Assembly: GCF_030553055.1 (NCBI RefSeq)
Contig: NZ_CP130713.1
Location: 5,828,001-5,892,000, forward strand
From: Streptomyces sp. XD-27
GTDB taxonomy: Bacteria > Actinomycetota > Actinomycetes > Streptomycetales > Streptomycetaceae
Reading direction: 5' to 3'
DNA length: 64,000 nucleotides
The notes under the pieces are model-generated. The model was not told where the DNA came from. It saw only the letters and a program-made list of their open reading frames with translations, and made no database searches. This document shows, in pieces, positions 46,747-57,380 of this stretch (positions are counted from its first letter, which is position 1; each line of letters opens with the position of its first letter). The position numbers were made by a program, and so were the translations under genes.

Positions 46747-49278
46747 TTGACGGAGAGCGTCACCACGACCCAGACCCCCGACTCGGGACCCGGCGGCTAC
46801 GCGGCGGCCCGGCTGCGGCTCCTCCACGAGGAGTCGCGGCCCGGGCCGCCGCGCCGCGCCGCCCTCGCCCGCCTCACCGACGACTGGCTCGCCCAGCTGC
46901 TCGGGGACGCCCCGGGCGTCGCCCTGGTCGCCGTCGGCGGATACGGGCGCGGCGAGCTCTCCCCCCGCAGCGACCTGGACGTCCTGCTGCTGCACGACGG
47001 CTCGGCGGAAACGGGTGAGCTCGCCGCCCTCGCCGACCGCGTCTGGTACCCCGTCTGGGACCTCGGCCTGGCCCTCGACCACTCCGTACGCACCCCAGGA
47101 GAGGCCCGCAAGACTGCCGGGGAGGACCTCAAGGTGCACCTCGGCCTGCTCGACGCCCGGCACATCGCGGGCGACGCCGCGCTCACCGCCGGGCTGCGCA
47201 CCGCGATCCTCGCCGACTGGCGCGCCCAGGCCCCGAAGCGCCTGCCGGAGCTGCGCGAACTGTGCCAGGAGCGCGCCCAGCGGCACGGTGAACTCCCCTT
47301 CCTCCTCGAACCGGACCTGAAGGAGGCCCGCGGCGGGCTGCGCGACGCCACCGCGCTGCGCGCCGTCGCCGCGTCCTGGCTGGCCGACGCCCCCCGCGAA
47401 GGACTCGAGGACGCCCGCGGCCGCCTGCTGGACACCCGTGACGCGCTGCACCTGACCACCGGACGCGCCACCGACCGGCTCGCGCTCCAGGAACAGGACC
47501 AGGTGGCCGCCGGACTCGGCCTGCTGGACGCCGACACCCTGCTGCGCCAGGTGTACGAGTCCGCGCGGACCGTCGCGTACGCGGGCGAGGTCACCTGGCG
47601 CGAGGTCGGCCGGGTGCTGCGTGCCCGCTCCGCCAGGCCGCGCGTACGCGGCCTGCTGGGCGCCGCCAAGGCGCGCGCCGGCCGGGGGCACCTCCCGGAG
47701 GCCGCCACGGAGGCGGGGGAGCGCAGCCCGCTCGCCGAGGGCGTGGTCGAGCAGGACGGCGAGGTGGTGCTGGCCCGCACGGCACGCCCCGAACGCGACC
47801 CCGTGCTCCCGCTGCGTGCCGCCGCGGCCGCCGCCCAGGCCGGGTTGCCGCTGTCCCGGCACGCCGTCCGGCAGTTCGCCCAGGCCGCCGCCTCCCGCCC
47901 GCTGCCCGTCCCGTGGCCGTCCGAGGCCCGCGAGGAGCTCGTGACCCTCCTCGGCGCGGGCGAGTCCACCGTGGAGGTCTGGGAAGCGCTGGAGGCCGAA
48001 GGGCTGATCACCCGGCTGCTGCCGGACTGGGAACGCGTCCGCTGCCGCCCGCAGCGCAACCCCGTGCACCGCTGGACCGTCGACCGGCACCTGGTGGAGA
48101 CCGCCGTCCGGGCCGCGTCGCTGACCCGCCGCGTCAGCCGACCCGACCTGCTGCTCGTCGCGGCCCTGCTGCACGACATCGGCAAGGGCTGGCCCGGCGA
48201 CCACTCGGTCGTCGGCGAGACCATCGCCCGCGACGTCGCCGCCCGGATCGGCTTCGACCGCGCGGACGTGGCCGTGCTCGCCACCCTCGTCCGCCACCAT
48301 CTGCTGCTCGTCGAGACCGCGACCCGCCGCGACCTGGACGACCCGGCGACCGTACGGTCCGTCGCCACAGCCGTCGGCAGCACCAGCACCCTCGAACTCC
48401 TCCACGCGCTCACCGAGGCCGACGCGCTCGCCACCGGGCCCGCCGCCTGGAGCACCTGGCGCGGCGCCCTCGTCGCCGACCTGGTCGCACGGGTCGCCGC
48501 CCAGCTCACCGGCGAACCGGGCGGCGACCACACCGCGCCCCGGCGCCCCACGGCGGAGCAGGAGCGGCTGGCGATCGAGGCCTGGCGCACCGGCGGGCCC
48601 GTCCTGGCGCTGCACGCCCAGCCGGGGGCTCCCCGGGACCAGGGCGACGGTCCCGCCGCCGACGGGCCCGAGCCCATCGGCGTCGAACTGCTCATCGCCG
48701 TCCCCGACCAGCCCGGCATCCTGCCCGCCGCGGCCGGGGTGCTCGCGCTGCACCGGCTGACCGTGCGGGCCGCCGACCTGCGCGCGGTCGACCTGCCGGA
48801 GGAACTGACGGCGCCCCCCGGCGCCCCGGCCCCCGGCACCGGCGTCCTGCTGCTGGACTGGCGCGTCGCCGCGGAGTACGGCTCCCTGCCGCAGGCCGCC
48901 CGGCTCCGCAGGGACCTGCTGCGGGCGCTGGAGGGGTCCTTGGACATCGCCGCCCGGCTCGCGGAACGCGAGGCCGCCTACGCGAGGTACCCGCGCCGCC
49001 GCGGCCTGCACGCACCCCCGCCGCGCGTCACCGTCGCCCAGGGGAGCTCGCAGTTCGCCACGGTCATCGAGGTACGCGCGCAGGACGCCCCCGGCCTGCT
49101 GCACCGCATCGGCCGCGCCCTGGAGACGGCCGGAGTGGTGGTCCGCAGCGCCCGGATCAGCACGTTGGGCTCCAACGCGGTGGACGCCTTCTACGTCACC
49201 GACACGGCCGGGGCACCGCTGCGCGCGGAGCGTGCGGCGGAGGTGGCGCGGGAGGTCGAGCGGGCGCTGGGCGGCTGA
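46747..49278 (+). CDS. glnD: PII nucleotidyltransferase/de-modifying enzyme GlnD
   Basis: An 843-residue bifunctional enzyme acting on GlnK. Nucleotidyltransferase site GGYGRGELSPRSDLDV (64-79; D76, D78), a helical linker, an HD domain (PVHRWTVDRHLVETA, then LLHDIGKGWPGDHSVVG at about 474-490), and two ACT domains (about 640-710 and 770-843, the second with DAPGLLHRIGRALETAGVVV). TTG at 46747 with GGGAGA upstream. A GC-rich mini-repeat at 47684-47721 lies in frame and encodes GHLPEAATEAGERS, a loop outside conserved motifs. Confidence 0.95.
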   Translation: MTESVTTTQTPDSGPGGYAAARLRLLHEESRPGPPRRAALARLTDDWLAQLLGDAPGVALVAVGGYGRGELSPRSDLDVLLLHDGSAETGELAALADRVWYPVWDLGLALDHSVRTPGEARKTAGEDLKVHLGLLDARHIAGDAALTAGLRTAILADWRAQAPKRLPELRELCQERAQRHGELPFLLEPDLKEARGGLRDATALRAVAASWLADAPREGLEDARGRLLDTRDALHLTTGRATDRLALQEQDQVAAGLGLLDADTLLRQVYESARTVAYAGEVTWREVGRVLRARSARPRVRGLLGAAKARAGRGHLPEAATEAGERSPLAEGVVEQDGEVVLARTARPERDPVLPLRAAAAAAQAGLPLSRHAVRQFAQAAASRPLPVPWPSEAREELVTLLGAGESTVEVWEALEAEGLITRLLPDWERVRCRPQRNPVHRWTVDRHLVETAVRAASLTRRVSRPDLLLVAALLHDIGKGWPGDHSVVGETIARDVAARIGFDRADVAVLATLVRHHLLLVETATRRDLDDPATVRSVATAVGSTSTLELLHALTEADALATGPAAWSTWRGALVADLVARVAAQLTGEPGGDHTAPRRPTAEQERLAIEAWRTGGPVLALHAQPGAPRDQGDGPAADGPEPIGVELLIAVPDQPGILPAAAGVLALHRLTVRAADLRAVDLPEELTAPPGAPAPGTGVLLLDWRVAAEYGSLPQAARLRRDLLRALEGSLDIAARLAEREAAYARYPRRRGLHAPPPRVTVAQGSSQFATVIEVRAQDAPGLLHRIGRALETAGVVVRSARISTLGSNAVDAFYVTDTAGAPLRAERAAEVAREVERALGG
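47684..47721. repeat. GC-rich palindromic mini-repeat inside glnD
   Basis: GGGGGCACCTCCC at the left and GGGGGAG at the right frame an inner dyad (GGAGGCCGCCACGGAGGC). Compare 51405-51440 (GGGGGTACCTCCC...GGGGGAG on the minus strand). It is read through in frame. Confidence 0.5.
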
Positions 49279-49279
49279 G

Positions 49280-49367
49280 CACCTGGGAACGTTCCCAGGT
49301 GCCGGGGCGGGCGGGCACCCTTCACCGTTTATGGGTGGTTCCGCCTGTCCTGGGAACGCTCTCAGGA
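49280..49367. promoter_or_regulatory. Two LacI-family-type operator boxes upstream of ffh
   Basis: TGGGAACGTTCCCA (49284-49297, within a perfect 22-bp palindrome 49280-49301) and TGGGAACGCTCTCA (49351-49364) lie 67 bases apart centre to centre. They match the T-G-G-G-A-n-C-G-n-T-C-C-C-A form used by actinobacterial LacI/GalR repressors such as CebR. They lie between the glnD stop and the ffh start. Confidence 0.65.
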
Positions 49368-49455
49368 GCCAGGGGCAGACCGTTTCCCGGGCGTGCGGAT
49401 ACCCTTGGAGGCCGACCGCCGACCCGACCGCCGACCAGAAGGATTCGCCACCACC

Positions 49456-51024
<1,569 letters not shown>

Positions 51025-51038
51025 GCAGGACGTCCCAC

Positions 51039-51083
51039 CCGGACGCCGGGCGCGCTGGTTCTGCCAGTCCGCCCGGCGTCCGG
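51039..51083. terminator. Terminator after ffh
   Basis: A 14-bp perfect stem (CCGGACGCCGGGCG, 51039-51052, with 51070-51083) and a 17-base loop, followed by CGTTTC. It lies between ffh and the convergent methyltransferase gene. Confidence 0.7.
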
Positions 51084-51145
51084 CGTTTCACGGGCCACGG
51101 GCACGTCGCCGTCCAAGAGCGGCCTGCGGGGAGGAGCCGGCGCGG

Positions 51146-52207
51146 CTACGTCCGGGCGATGACGTAGCGGAACACGTTCGGCATCCACACCGTGCCGTCC
51201 GGGCGCCGGTACGGGTGCAGCGCCTCGGTGATCTCCTTGCGTACCTGTGTGCCGTCCGTCGCCCGCTCCGCCGTGTCGAACACCCCCGTCGACAGCAGAC
51301 CGCGCACCGCACTGCCCACATCCGCGTACCCGAAGGGGCACGTGACCCGCCCGGAGCCGTCCGGCCGCAGCCCCGCCCGCCGCGCGATCAGCTCCAGGTC
51401 GTCTCTCCCCCATAGCCCTTCGGGCACGGGAGGTACCCCCATCGACAGCCGCCCGCCGGCGCGCGCCCCGGCGCCGCCCGTACCGCCCGGGGAGCCGAGG
51501 AGCGGGCGGTACGCCAGCCGCGCCGCCACCCGGAACACCGAAGCCGTGGCGCACCGCTCCGGCGGCCCCCAGCCCGCCAGGACGATCGCGCTGCCCCGCT
51601 CGGTGAGACCGGCGGCTTCTCGCAGCATGCTCGTGGTGGCCTCCACCGCGCCCCCGGCCGCGCCGGGCGCGTCCCCCGTCCTCCCTCCATCGGCGCCGCA
51701 ACCCGCGGTCACGGCCAGGTCGAAAGCTGTCACCAAGGTGAACGGCGGGGCGGCGGGGCCGTGTTCCGCGAATCGGCCGGGACCGCCGGGCAACAGGCGC
51801 ACGCTCGCGGCGCGCGCGCCGTCTCCGTGCGCTCTGCTCCCGTACGTTCCGCTCGCCGTTCCACCCGCGCGGGCGAGCCGCTCGCGCGCCAGCGCCAGGC
51901 GCTGCGGGTCCGCTTCCGTCCCGTAGACCTCCGCGCCGCGGGCCGCCGCCATCAGCAGGGCGAGCCCGGAGCCGCAGCCGAGCCCCAGCAGCCGGGTCCC
52001 CGCGCCGACGTCCAGCCGCGCGTAGACCGCCTCGTACAGCGGCACCAGCATCCGCTCCTGGATCTCCGCCCAGTCCACGGCGCGGGCGCGGGAGCGCGGT
52101 CCGGCCGGGTCCGGCCGCGGAGCGGAGGGGAGAACGGGCCGCGGATCCGAGCGCGGATGTACCAAAGCGCTGTCCGGGTGATGCCGCTGGACGAGTGTGG
52201 GTGTCAT
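51146..52207 (-). CDS. SAM-dependent methyltransferase, class I
   Basis: A 353-residue probable methyltransferase. After a variable N-terminus, WAEIQERMLVPLYEAVYARLDVG leads to the SAM loop LLGLGCGSGLALLMAAARGAEVYGTEAD (about residues 78-105); later FTLVTAFDLAV and GSAIVLAGWGPPERC fit the fold, and it ends WMPNVFRYVIART. The substrate is unknown. The segment LSMGVPPVPEGLWGRDD is encoded by a GC-rich mini-repeat (51405-51440) read in frame. It is divergent from proS across 184 bases. Confidence 0.82.
   Translation of the reverse strand: MTPTLVQRHHPDSALVHPRSDPRPVLPSAPRPDPAGPRSRARAVDWAEIQERMLVPLYEAVYARLDVGAGTRLLGLGCGSGLALLMAAARGAEVYGTEADPQRLALARERLARAGGTASGTYGSRAHGDGARAASVRLLPGGPGRFAEHGPAAPPFTLVTAFDLAVTAGCGADGGRTGDAPGAAGGAVEATTSMLREAAGLTERGSAIVLAGWGPPERCATASVFRVAARLAYRPLLGSPGGTGGAGARAGGRLSMGVPPVPEGLWGRDDLELIARRAGLRPDGSGRVTCPFGYADVGSAVRGLLSTGVFDTAERATDGTQVRKEITEALHPYRRPDGTVWMPNVFRYVIART
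51405..51440. repeat. GC-rich palindromic mini-repeat inside the methyltransferase gene
   Basis: On the minus strand it reads GGGGGTACCTCCC, then a 16-base middle with a small dyad, then GGGGGAG. It is close to the glnD copy and is translated as GVPPVPEGLWG. Confidence 0.55.
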
Positions 52208-52391
52208 CGCATGCCCCAATCCGCTGAAAGCAGTGCCGAATTGCCTTCCCTCCCCCGCGCGGCGCCCTGTCGACCGGGCCCCTCATGCCAGAGAACTGCG
52301 CTTCCGCGCCGCCGTCCAGTGGGCGTACCGGTCCGGCATCCAGTACGGCCCGATTCACGGTTCGGCCCGGGGCCGCCGTACGATCGTCGCC

Positions 52392-53801
52392 ATGGCAAAG
52401 GCTCCCGTACTCACTCCCCAGGCGGACGACTTCCCGCGCTGGTACCAGGATCTGATCAACAAGGCCGAGCTGGCCGACAACGGCCCGGTGCGCGGCACCA
52501 TGGTCATCCGACCGTACGGGTACGGCCTCTGGGAGCGGATGCAGCAGGAGATGGACGCCCGCATCAAGGACGCCGGCGCCCAGAACGCGTACTTCCCGCT
52601 CCTCATCCCGCAGTCGTACCTGACGAAGGAAGCCGAGCACGTCGAGGGCTTCGCGCCCGAGCTCGCGGTCGTCACGCACGGCGGTGGCAAGGAGCTCGAG
52701 GAGCCGGCGGTCGTCCGGCCCACCTCCGAGATGATCATCAACGACTACTTCTCGAAGTGGGTCCAGAGCTACCGGGACCTGCCCCTGCTCATCAACCAGT
52801 GGGCGAACGTGGTCCGTTGGGAGATGCGGCCGCGGCTGTTCCTGCGTACGACCGAGTTCCTCTGGCAGGAGGGCCACACCGCCCACGCCACACAGGAGGA
52901 CGCCCGCGACTTCGCGGCGCACATCCACAAGAACGTCTACGCCGAGTTCATGGAGAACGTCCTCGCGATGGACGTCGTCCTCGGCCGCAAGACCCCCAAG
53001 GAGCGCTTCGCCGGCGCGATCAACACCCTCACCCTCGAGGGCATGATGGGCGACGGCAAGGCCCTGCAGATGGGAACGAGCCACGAGCTCGGCCAGAACT
53101 TCGCCAAGGCCTTCAACACGCAGTACCTGTCGAAGGAAGGCAAGCAGGAGCTCGTCTGGCAGACCTCCTGGGGCTCCACGACCCGCATGATCGGCGCCCT
53201 CGTGATGATGCACGGCGACGACAACGGCCTCCGTGTCCCGCCGAGGCTCGCCGCCGTCCAGGTCGTCGTCATGGCGATCAAGGGCGACGAGGCGGTCGCC
53301 AAGGTCCGCGAGATCGGCGACCAGCTGAAGGCGGCCGGCATCCGCGTCCAGGTCGACGACCGCGTGGACACCCCCTTCGGCCGCCGCGCGGTCGACTGGG
53401 AGCTCAAGGGTGTTCCGGTGCGCATCGAGATCGGCCCCCGCGACCTTACGAGCGGCACCGCCATGCTGGCCCGCCGCATCCCCGGCGGCAAGGAGCCGGT
53501 GTCCCTCGACGGCCTCGCCGAGCTGCTGCCCAAGGTGTTCGAGGAGGACCAGGCGCAGCTGCTCCGCGAGTCCCGTGAGCGCCGTGAGTCGCGTACGAAG
53601 GACGTGTCCACGATCGAGGAGGCCGTCGAGGCGGCCGCCACCGGCTGGGCCCGTATCCCCTGGTCGACGCTCGGCGCCGAGGGCGAGGCCAAGCTGGCCG
53701 AGCAGTCGGTCACCGTACGGTGTCTGGTCGCCGAGGACGGGTCGGTGCCGGACGCCGACGACGCCCCCGGCACGATCGCGATCGTCGCCCGTGCGTACTG
53801 A
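52392..53801 (+). CDS. proS: Prolyl-tRNA synthetase, archaeal/eukaryotic-like type
   Basis: A 469-residue class II synthetase. MAKAPVLTPQADDFPRWYQD, motif 1 (VRGTMVIRPYGYGLWERMQQ), RPTSEMIINDYFSKW, motif 2 (RWEMRPRLFLRTTEFLWQEG), motif 3 (GTSHELGQNFAKAF, then SWGSTTRMIGALVMMHGDD) and the terminal tyrosine of IVARAY are typical of the short form. It lacks the YbaK-type editing insertion of the roughly 570-residue bacterial form. Whether the genome also has the bacterial form elsewhere cannot be told here. ATG at 52392 matches the conserved start. Confidence 0.95.
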   Translation: MAKAPVLTPQADDFPRWYQDLINKAELADNGPVRGTMVIRPYGYGLWERMQQEMDARIKDAGAQNAYFPLLIPQSYLTKEAEHVEGFAPELAVVTHGGGKELEEPAVVRPTSEMIINDYFSKWVQSYRDLPLLINQWANVVRWEMRPRLFLRTTEFLWQEGHTAHATQEDARDFAAHIHKNVYAEFMENVLAMDVVLGRKTPKERFAGAINTLTLEGMMGDGKALQMGTSHELGQNFAKAFNTQYLSKEGKQELVWQTSWGSTTRMIGALVMMHGDDNGLRVPPRLAAVQVVVMAIKGDEAVAKVREIGDQLKAAGIRVQVDDRVDTPFGRRAVDWELKGVPVRIEIGPRDLTSGTAMLARRIPGGKEPVSLDGLAELLPKVFEEDQAQLLRESRERRESRTKDVSTIEEAVEAAATGWARIPWSTLGAEGEAKLAEQSVTVRCLVAEDGSVPDADDAPGTIAIVARAY

Positions 53802-53821
53802 CGCTTCGTACCGGTAGTGTT

Positions 53822-53862
53822 GACGCTCCGTATGGCGCCACCTGGCGTCCGTACGGAGCGTC
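53822..53862 (+). terminator. proS terminator
   Basis: An 11-bp stem (GACGCTCCGTA, 53822-53832, with 53852-53862) with a 19-base loop that can partly pair, followed by a T-rich run (TGCTGCTTTTA). Confidence 0.7.
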
Positions 53863-53966
53863 TGCTGCTTTTAGGACCGCATCGGCGTGAACTGACTGGT
53901 ACGTGCAAAATTATTTGAGATGCCCCGGAATCGGAACACCGGGCGGTGCCGAGTCGTTATCACGAC

Positions 53967-54557
53967 GTGAGCACGACACCACCTGTTCTCGCCGCGGAAC
54001 TGGCACAAGCGTGGGCCGACATTCAACGGCACCACCCCGAGCTGCCGGATCTCGCCGCGCCCGAATCCCTGATCGGAGAGTCGTCGTCCGCTTGCGGGGC
54101 CGAGCTCTCCTTCGAACGGCTGCTGCACGAGGCAGTCCATGGCATCGCGGCCGCTCGCGGTGTCCGGGACACCTCCCGCGCCGGCCGCTACCACAACCGC
54201 CGGTTCCTGGCGATCGCCGAGGAACTGGGCCTGGACCATACGGAGGAACCACACCCCAGCAGCGGCTTCTCCCTGGTCACCCTCAGCGCCGACGCGAGAA
54301 AGCGGTACCGGCCGACGATCGAGCGGCTCCAGCGCGCCCTCAAGGCGCACACCGTCGCCACCACCGCCGACACCTCCCGCACGTTCCGCGGGCCCGCCGC
54401 GAGACATGGCTCCTCCGGCGGCGGCGTGCGGGTCAAGGCGGTCTGCGAGTGTGGACGGAACGTCCGTGTCGTTCCGTCCGTCCTCGCCCAGGCGCCGATC
54501 ATGTGCGGCGGGTGCGGCAAGCCCTTCCGTATCCCGGAAGCCGCCGCCGTCGCCTGA
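53967..54557 (+). CDS. SprT-like zinc metallopeptidase-fold protein
   Basis: A 196-residue protein. The zinc protease motif HEAVH lies in [20 protein letters not shown] (about residues 53-57), and a downstream [16 protein letters not shown] helix resembles the SprT/WSS1 third-ligand region. The C-terminus has a zinc ribbon ([12 protein letters not shown]...[10 protein letters not shown]). The layout resembles DNA-protein crosslink or SprT-type proteins; activity is inferred. GTG at 53967 ([16 protein letters not shown]) is used; an in-frame GTG 21 bases upstream is possible. Confidence 0.8.
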   Translation: MSTTPPVLAAELAQAWADIQRHHPELPDLAAPESLIGESSSACGAELSFERLLHEAVHGIAAARGVRDTSRAGRYHNRRFLAIAEELGLDHTEEPHPSSGFSLVTLSADARKRYRPTIERLQRALKAHTVATTADTSRTFRGPAARHGSSGGGVRVKAVCECGRNVRVVPSVLAQAPIMCGGCGKPFRIPEAAAVA

Positions 54558-54735
54558 CCGGGTGCCCGGCGTACGGGGGCGCGGCCGCCGTGTGGCAGAA
54601 TGGTCAGCTGTACTCGACAGCCGCACAGGACCCCTCTCTCCTCCGGCTGACGCGTCCATCGGGCACTCGGGTACCGCAACCCCACGTGGCATCTCGTTGT
54701 GCCCAACCACGTCAAGACCAGGAGACACCACTCCC

Positions 54736-55170
54736 GTGGCAGTCAAGATCAAGCTGAAGCGTCTGGGCAAGATCCGTTCGCCTCACTACCGCATCGTCGT
54801 CGCCGACTCCCGCACCCGCCGTGACGGCCGGGCCATCGAGGAGATCGGCCTGTACCACCCGGTGCAGAACCCCTCGCGTATCGAGGTCGACTCGGAGCGC
54901 GCGCAGTACTGGCTGGGTGTCGGCGCGCAGCCGACCGAGCCGGTTCTGGCCATCCTGAAGCTCACCGGTGACTGGCAGAAGTTCAAGGGCCTGCCCGCCC
55001 CGGAGCCGCTGAAGGTCGCCGAGCCGAAGGCCGACAAGCGCGCGCTGTTCGAGGCCGCGGCCAAGGACGCCGGTGACGAGCCGAAGGGTGAGGCCATCAC
55101 CCCGAAGGCGAAGAAGGCCGACAAGAAGGACGAGGCCGAGGCCTCCTCCTCCGAGTCCACCGAGGCCTGA
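54736..55170 (+). CDS. rpsP: Ribosomal protein S16
   Basis: A 144-residue small-subunit protein. [20 protein letters not shown] and [15 protein letters not shown] are the conserved S16 core (about residues 1-85); a Lys/Ala/Glu-rich tail follows, as in other actinobacteria. GTG at 54736 after AGGAGA. First gene of the rpsP-khpA-rimM-trmD-rplS cluster. Confidence 0.97.
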   Translation: MAVKIKLKRLGKIRSPHYRIVVADSRTRRDGRAIEEIGLYHPVQNPSRIEVDSERAQYWLGVGAQPTEPVLAILKLTGDWQKFKGLPAPEPLKVAEPKADKRALFEAAAKDAGDEPKGEAITPKAKKADKKDEAEASSSESTEA

Positions 55171-55172
55171 GG

Positions 55173-55412
55173 ATGCTCGAAGAGGCGCTTGAGCACCTCG
55201 TGAAGGGCATCGTCGACAACCCCGACGACGTGCAGGTCGCCTCGCGCAACCTGCGCCGTGGGCGGGTGCTGGAGGTCCGGGTGCACCCCGACGACCTCGG
55301 CAAGGTGATCGGCCGCAACGGCCGCACCGCACGCGCCCTGCGTACCGTCGTGGGCGCTATCGGCGGCCGTGGTATCCGCGTCGACCTCGTCGACGTGGAC
55401 CAGATCCGCTGA
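55173..55412 (+). CDS. khpA: KH-domain RNA-binding protein
   Basis: A 79-residue single KH domain: [20 protein letters not shown], then the RNA-binding loop [20 protein letters not shown]. KhpA works with KhpB/EloR in ribosome-linked RNA control in other bacteria. Starts two bases after rpsP stop, so coupled. Confidence 0.95.
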   Translation: MLEEALEHLVKGIVDNPDDVQVASRNLRRGRVLEVRVHPDDLGKVIGRNGRTARALRTVVGAIGGRGIRVDLVDVDQIR

Positions 55413-55434
55413 GCAGCGAGAGATAGAGCACCGG

Positions 55435-55473
55435 CACGGGCCGGGGAGGGCTGACGGCCCTTCCCGGCCCGTG
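55435..55473 (+). terminator. Hairpin between khpA and rimM
   Basis: A 17-bp stem (55435-55451 with 55457-55473, one G-T pair) with a TGACG loop and no T tract. It may be an attenuator or an RNA-processing/stability element splitting the operon rather than a full stop. Confidence 0.55.
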
Positions 55474-55494
55474 TGCGTGAAAGGACTGATCACA

Positions 55495-56040
55495 GTGCAG
55501 CTGGTAGTCGCGCGGATCGGCCGCGCCCACGGCATCAAGGGCGAGGTCACGGTCGAGGTGCGCACCGACGAGCCGGAGCTGCGGCTCGCGCCGGGCGCGC
55601 GGCTCGCCACCGACCCGGCCTCCGCCGGACCGCTGACGATCGAGACCGGCCGGGTGCACAGCGGCCGCCTGCTGCTGCGCTTCGAAGGCGTCAAGGACCG
55701 CACCGCGGCGGAGGGGCTGCGGAACGTCCTGCTGATCGCGGAGGTCGACCCCGACGAGGCCCCGGAGGACCCCGAGGAGTTCTACGACCACCAGCTGATC
55801 GACATCGACGTGGTCACCGTCGACGGCGCGGAGGTCGGCCGGATCACCGAGATCTCCCACCTGCCGTACCAGGACCTGCTGATCGTGAAGCGGCCCGACG
55901 GCCAGGAGATCATGGTGCCGTTCGTCAGCGAGATCGTGCCCGAGATCGACCTGGAGGCGCAGCGGGCCGTCATCGACCCGCCGCCCGGCCTCCTCGACGA
56001 TGCCCAGGCAGAGGTCGCCAGCAGCCGGGACGAGTCCTGA
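55495..56040 (+). CDS. rimM: Ribosome maturation factor RimM
   Basis: A 181-residue 30S assembly factor that binds S19. [20 protein letters not shown] begins the N domain, [20 protein letters not shown] the PRC-barrel domain, with [20 protein letters not shown] near the end. GTG at 55495 after AAGGA. The stop overlaps trmD (TGATG). Confidence 0.96.
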   Translation: MQLVVARIGRAHGIKGEVTVEVRTDEPELRLAPGARLATDPASAGPLTIETGRVHSGRLLLRFEGVKDRTAAEGLRNVLLIAEVDPDEAPEDPEEFYDHQLIDIDVVTVDGAEVGRITEISHLPYQDLLIVKRPDGQEIMVPFVSEIVPEIDLEAQRAVIDPPPGLLDDAQAEVASSRDES

Positions 56041-56855
56041 TGCGCCTCGACGTCGTCACGATCTTCCCCGAGTACCTGGAGCCGCTGAACGTCTCGCTGG
56101 TCGGCAAGGCGCGCGCCCGCGGACAGCTGGACGTGCGCGTACACGACCTGCGGCAGTGGACGCACGACCGGCACAACACGGTGGACGACACCCCGTACGG
56201 CGGCGGGCCCGGCATGGTCATGAAGCCCGACCCGTGGGGCGAGGCGCTGGACGCGATCATCGAATCCGGTGCGGCGGAGACGAAGCCGACCCTCGTCGTC
56301 CCCACCCCCAGCGGCCGCCCGTTCACCCAGGCGCTCGCCGTCGAGCTGGCGGAGCGGCCGTGGCTGGTCTTCACCCCCGCCCGCTACGAGGGCATCGACC
56401 GCAGGGTCATCGAGGAGTACGGCGAGCACTACGAGGTTCACGAGGTCTCCATTGGCGACTACGTCCTCGCGGGCGGCGAGGCCGCCGTCCTGGTGATCAC
56501 CGAGGCGGTGGCCCGGTTGCTCCCCGGGGTGCTCGGCAACGCCGAGTCGCACCGCGACGACTCCTTCGCCCCCGGCGCGATGGCCGACCTCCTCGAAGGC
56601 CCCGTCTACACCAAGCCGCCGCAGTGGCGCGGCCGGGGCATCCCGGAGGTCCTGGTCAGCGGGCACCACGGCAAGATCGCCCGCTGGCGCCGGGACGAGG
56701 CATTCCGGCGGACGAGCCGCAACCGCCCCGACCTGATCGAACGCTGCGACCCCGCCACCTTGGACAAACACGACCGCAAGCTCCTGGCCGAGCTGGGCTG
56801 GCAGGAGCGGCCGGACGGTCGATTTGGGCGGTCGGCCGAGGCCGTGGAAGAATAG
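56040..56855 (+). CDS. trmD: tRNA (guanine-37-N1)-methyltransferase
   Basis: A 271-residue SPOUT enzyme methylating G37 to keep reading frame. [45 protein letters not shown]-type motif [13 protein letters not shown], and the knot [20 protein letters not shown] are intact. One-base overlap with rimM. Confidence 0.97.
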   Translation: MRLDVVTIFPEYLEPLNVSLVGKARARGQLDVRVHDLRQWTHDRHNTVDDTPYGGGPGMVMKPDPWGEALDAIIESGAAETKPTLVVPTPSGRPFTQALAVELAERPWLVFTPARYEGIDRRVIEEYGEHYEVHEVSIGDYVLAGGEAAVLVITEAVARLLPGVLGNAESHRDDSFAPGAMADLLEGPVYTKPPQWRGRGIPEVLVSGHHGKIARWRRDEAFRRTSRNRPDLIERCDPATLDKHDRKLLAELGWQERPDGRFGRSAEAVEE

Positions 56856-56985
56856 GGCGCTGCTGTACGTCCGGCCGGCGCCCCTGCCACAGGGGGACAC
56901 GACGCCGGCCCGATCGGACGGCACCCCATCCTCATCCCGACATACCGCCGATGACCTGTGGCATCGGCGAGGAAAGCAGACACTC

Positions 56986-57336
56986 ATGTCTCACCTGCTC
57001 GACAACGTCGACGCCGCGTCGCTGCGCAGCGACATCCCGACCTTCCGCCCCGGCGACACGGTCAACGTCCACGTCCGCGTCATCGAGGGCAACCGCTCCC
57101 GTGTGCAGCAGTTCAAGGGCGTCGTCATCCGCCGCCAGGGCTCGGGCGTGCGCGAGACCTTCACGGTCCGCAAGGTCAGCTTCAGCGTCGGCGTCGAGCG
57201 CACCTTCCCGGTGCACACCCCGATCGTGGAGAAGATCGAGGTCGTCACCCGCGGTGACGTGCGCCGTGCGAAGCTGTACTACCTCCGTGACCTGCGCGGC
57301 AAGGCCGCGAAGATCAAGGAGAAGCGCGACAACTGA
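56986..57336 (+). CDS. rplS: Ribosomal protein L19
   Basis: A 116-residue large-subunit protein: [58 protein letters not shown] and [20 protein letters not shown]. Follows trmD after 130 bases, which could hold its own promoter or a leader. Last gene before the signal-peptidase cluster. Confidence 0.97.
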   Translation: MSHLLDNVDAASLRSDIPTFRPGDTVNVHVRVIEGNRSRVQQFKGVVIRRQGSGVRETFTVRKVSFSVGVERTFPVHTPIVEKIEVVTRGDVRRAKLYYLRDLRGKAAKIKEKRDN

Positions 57337-57380
57337 AGCGGTGTCGGGCGTCCTGGGCAGGGCGGATAGGCTCTGGCCCG

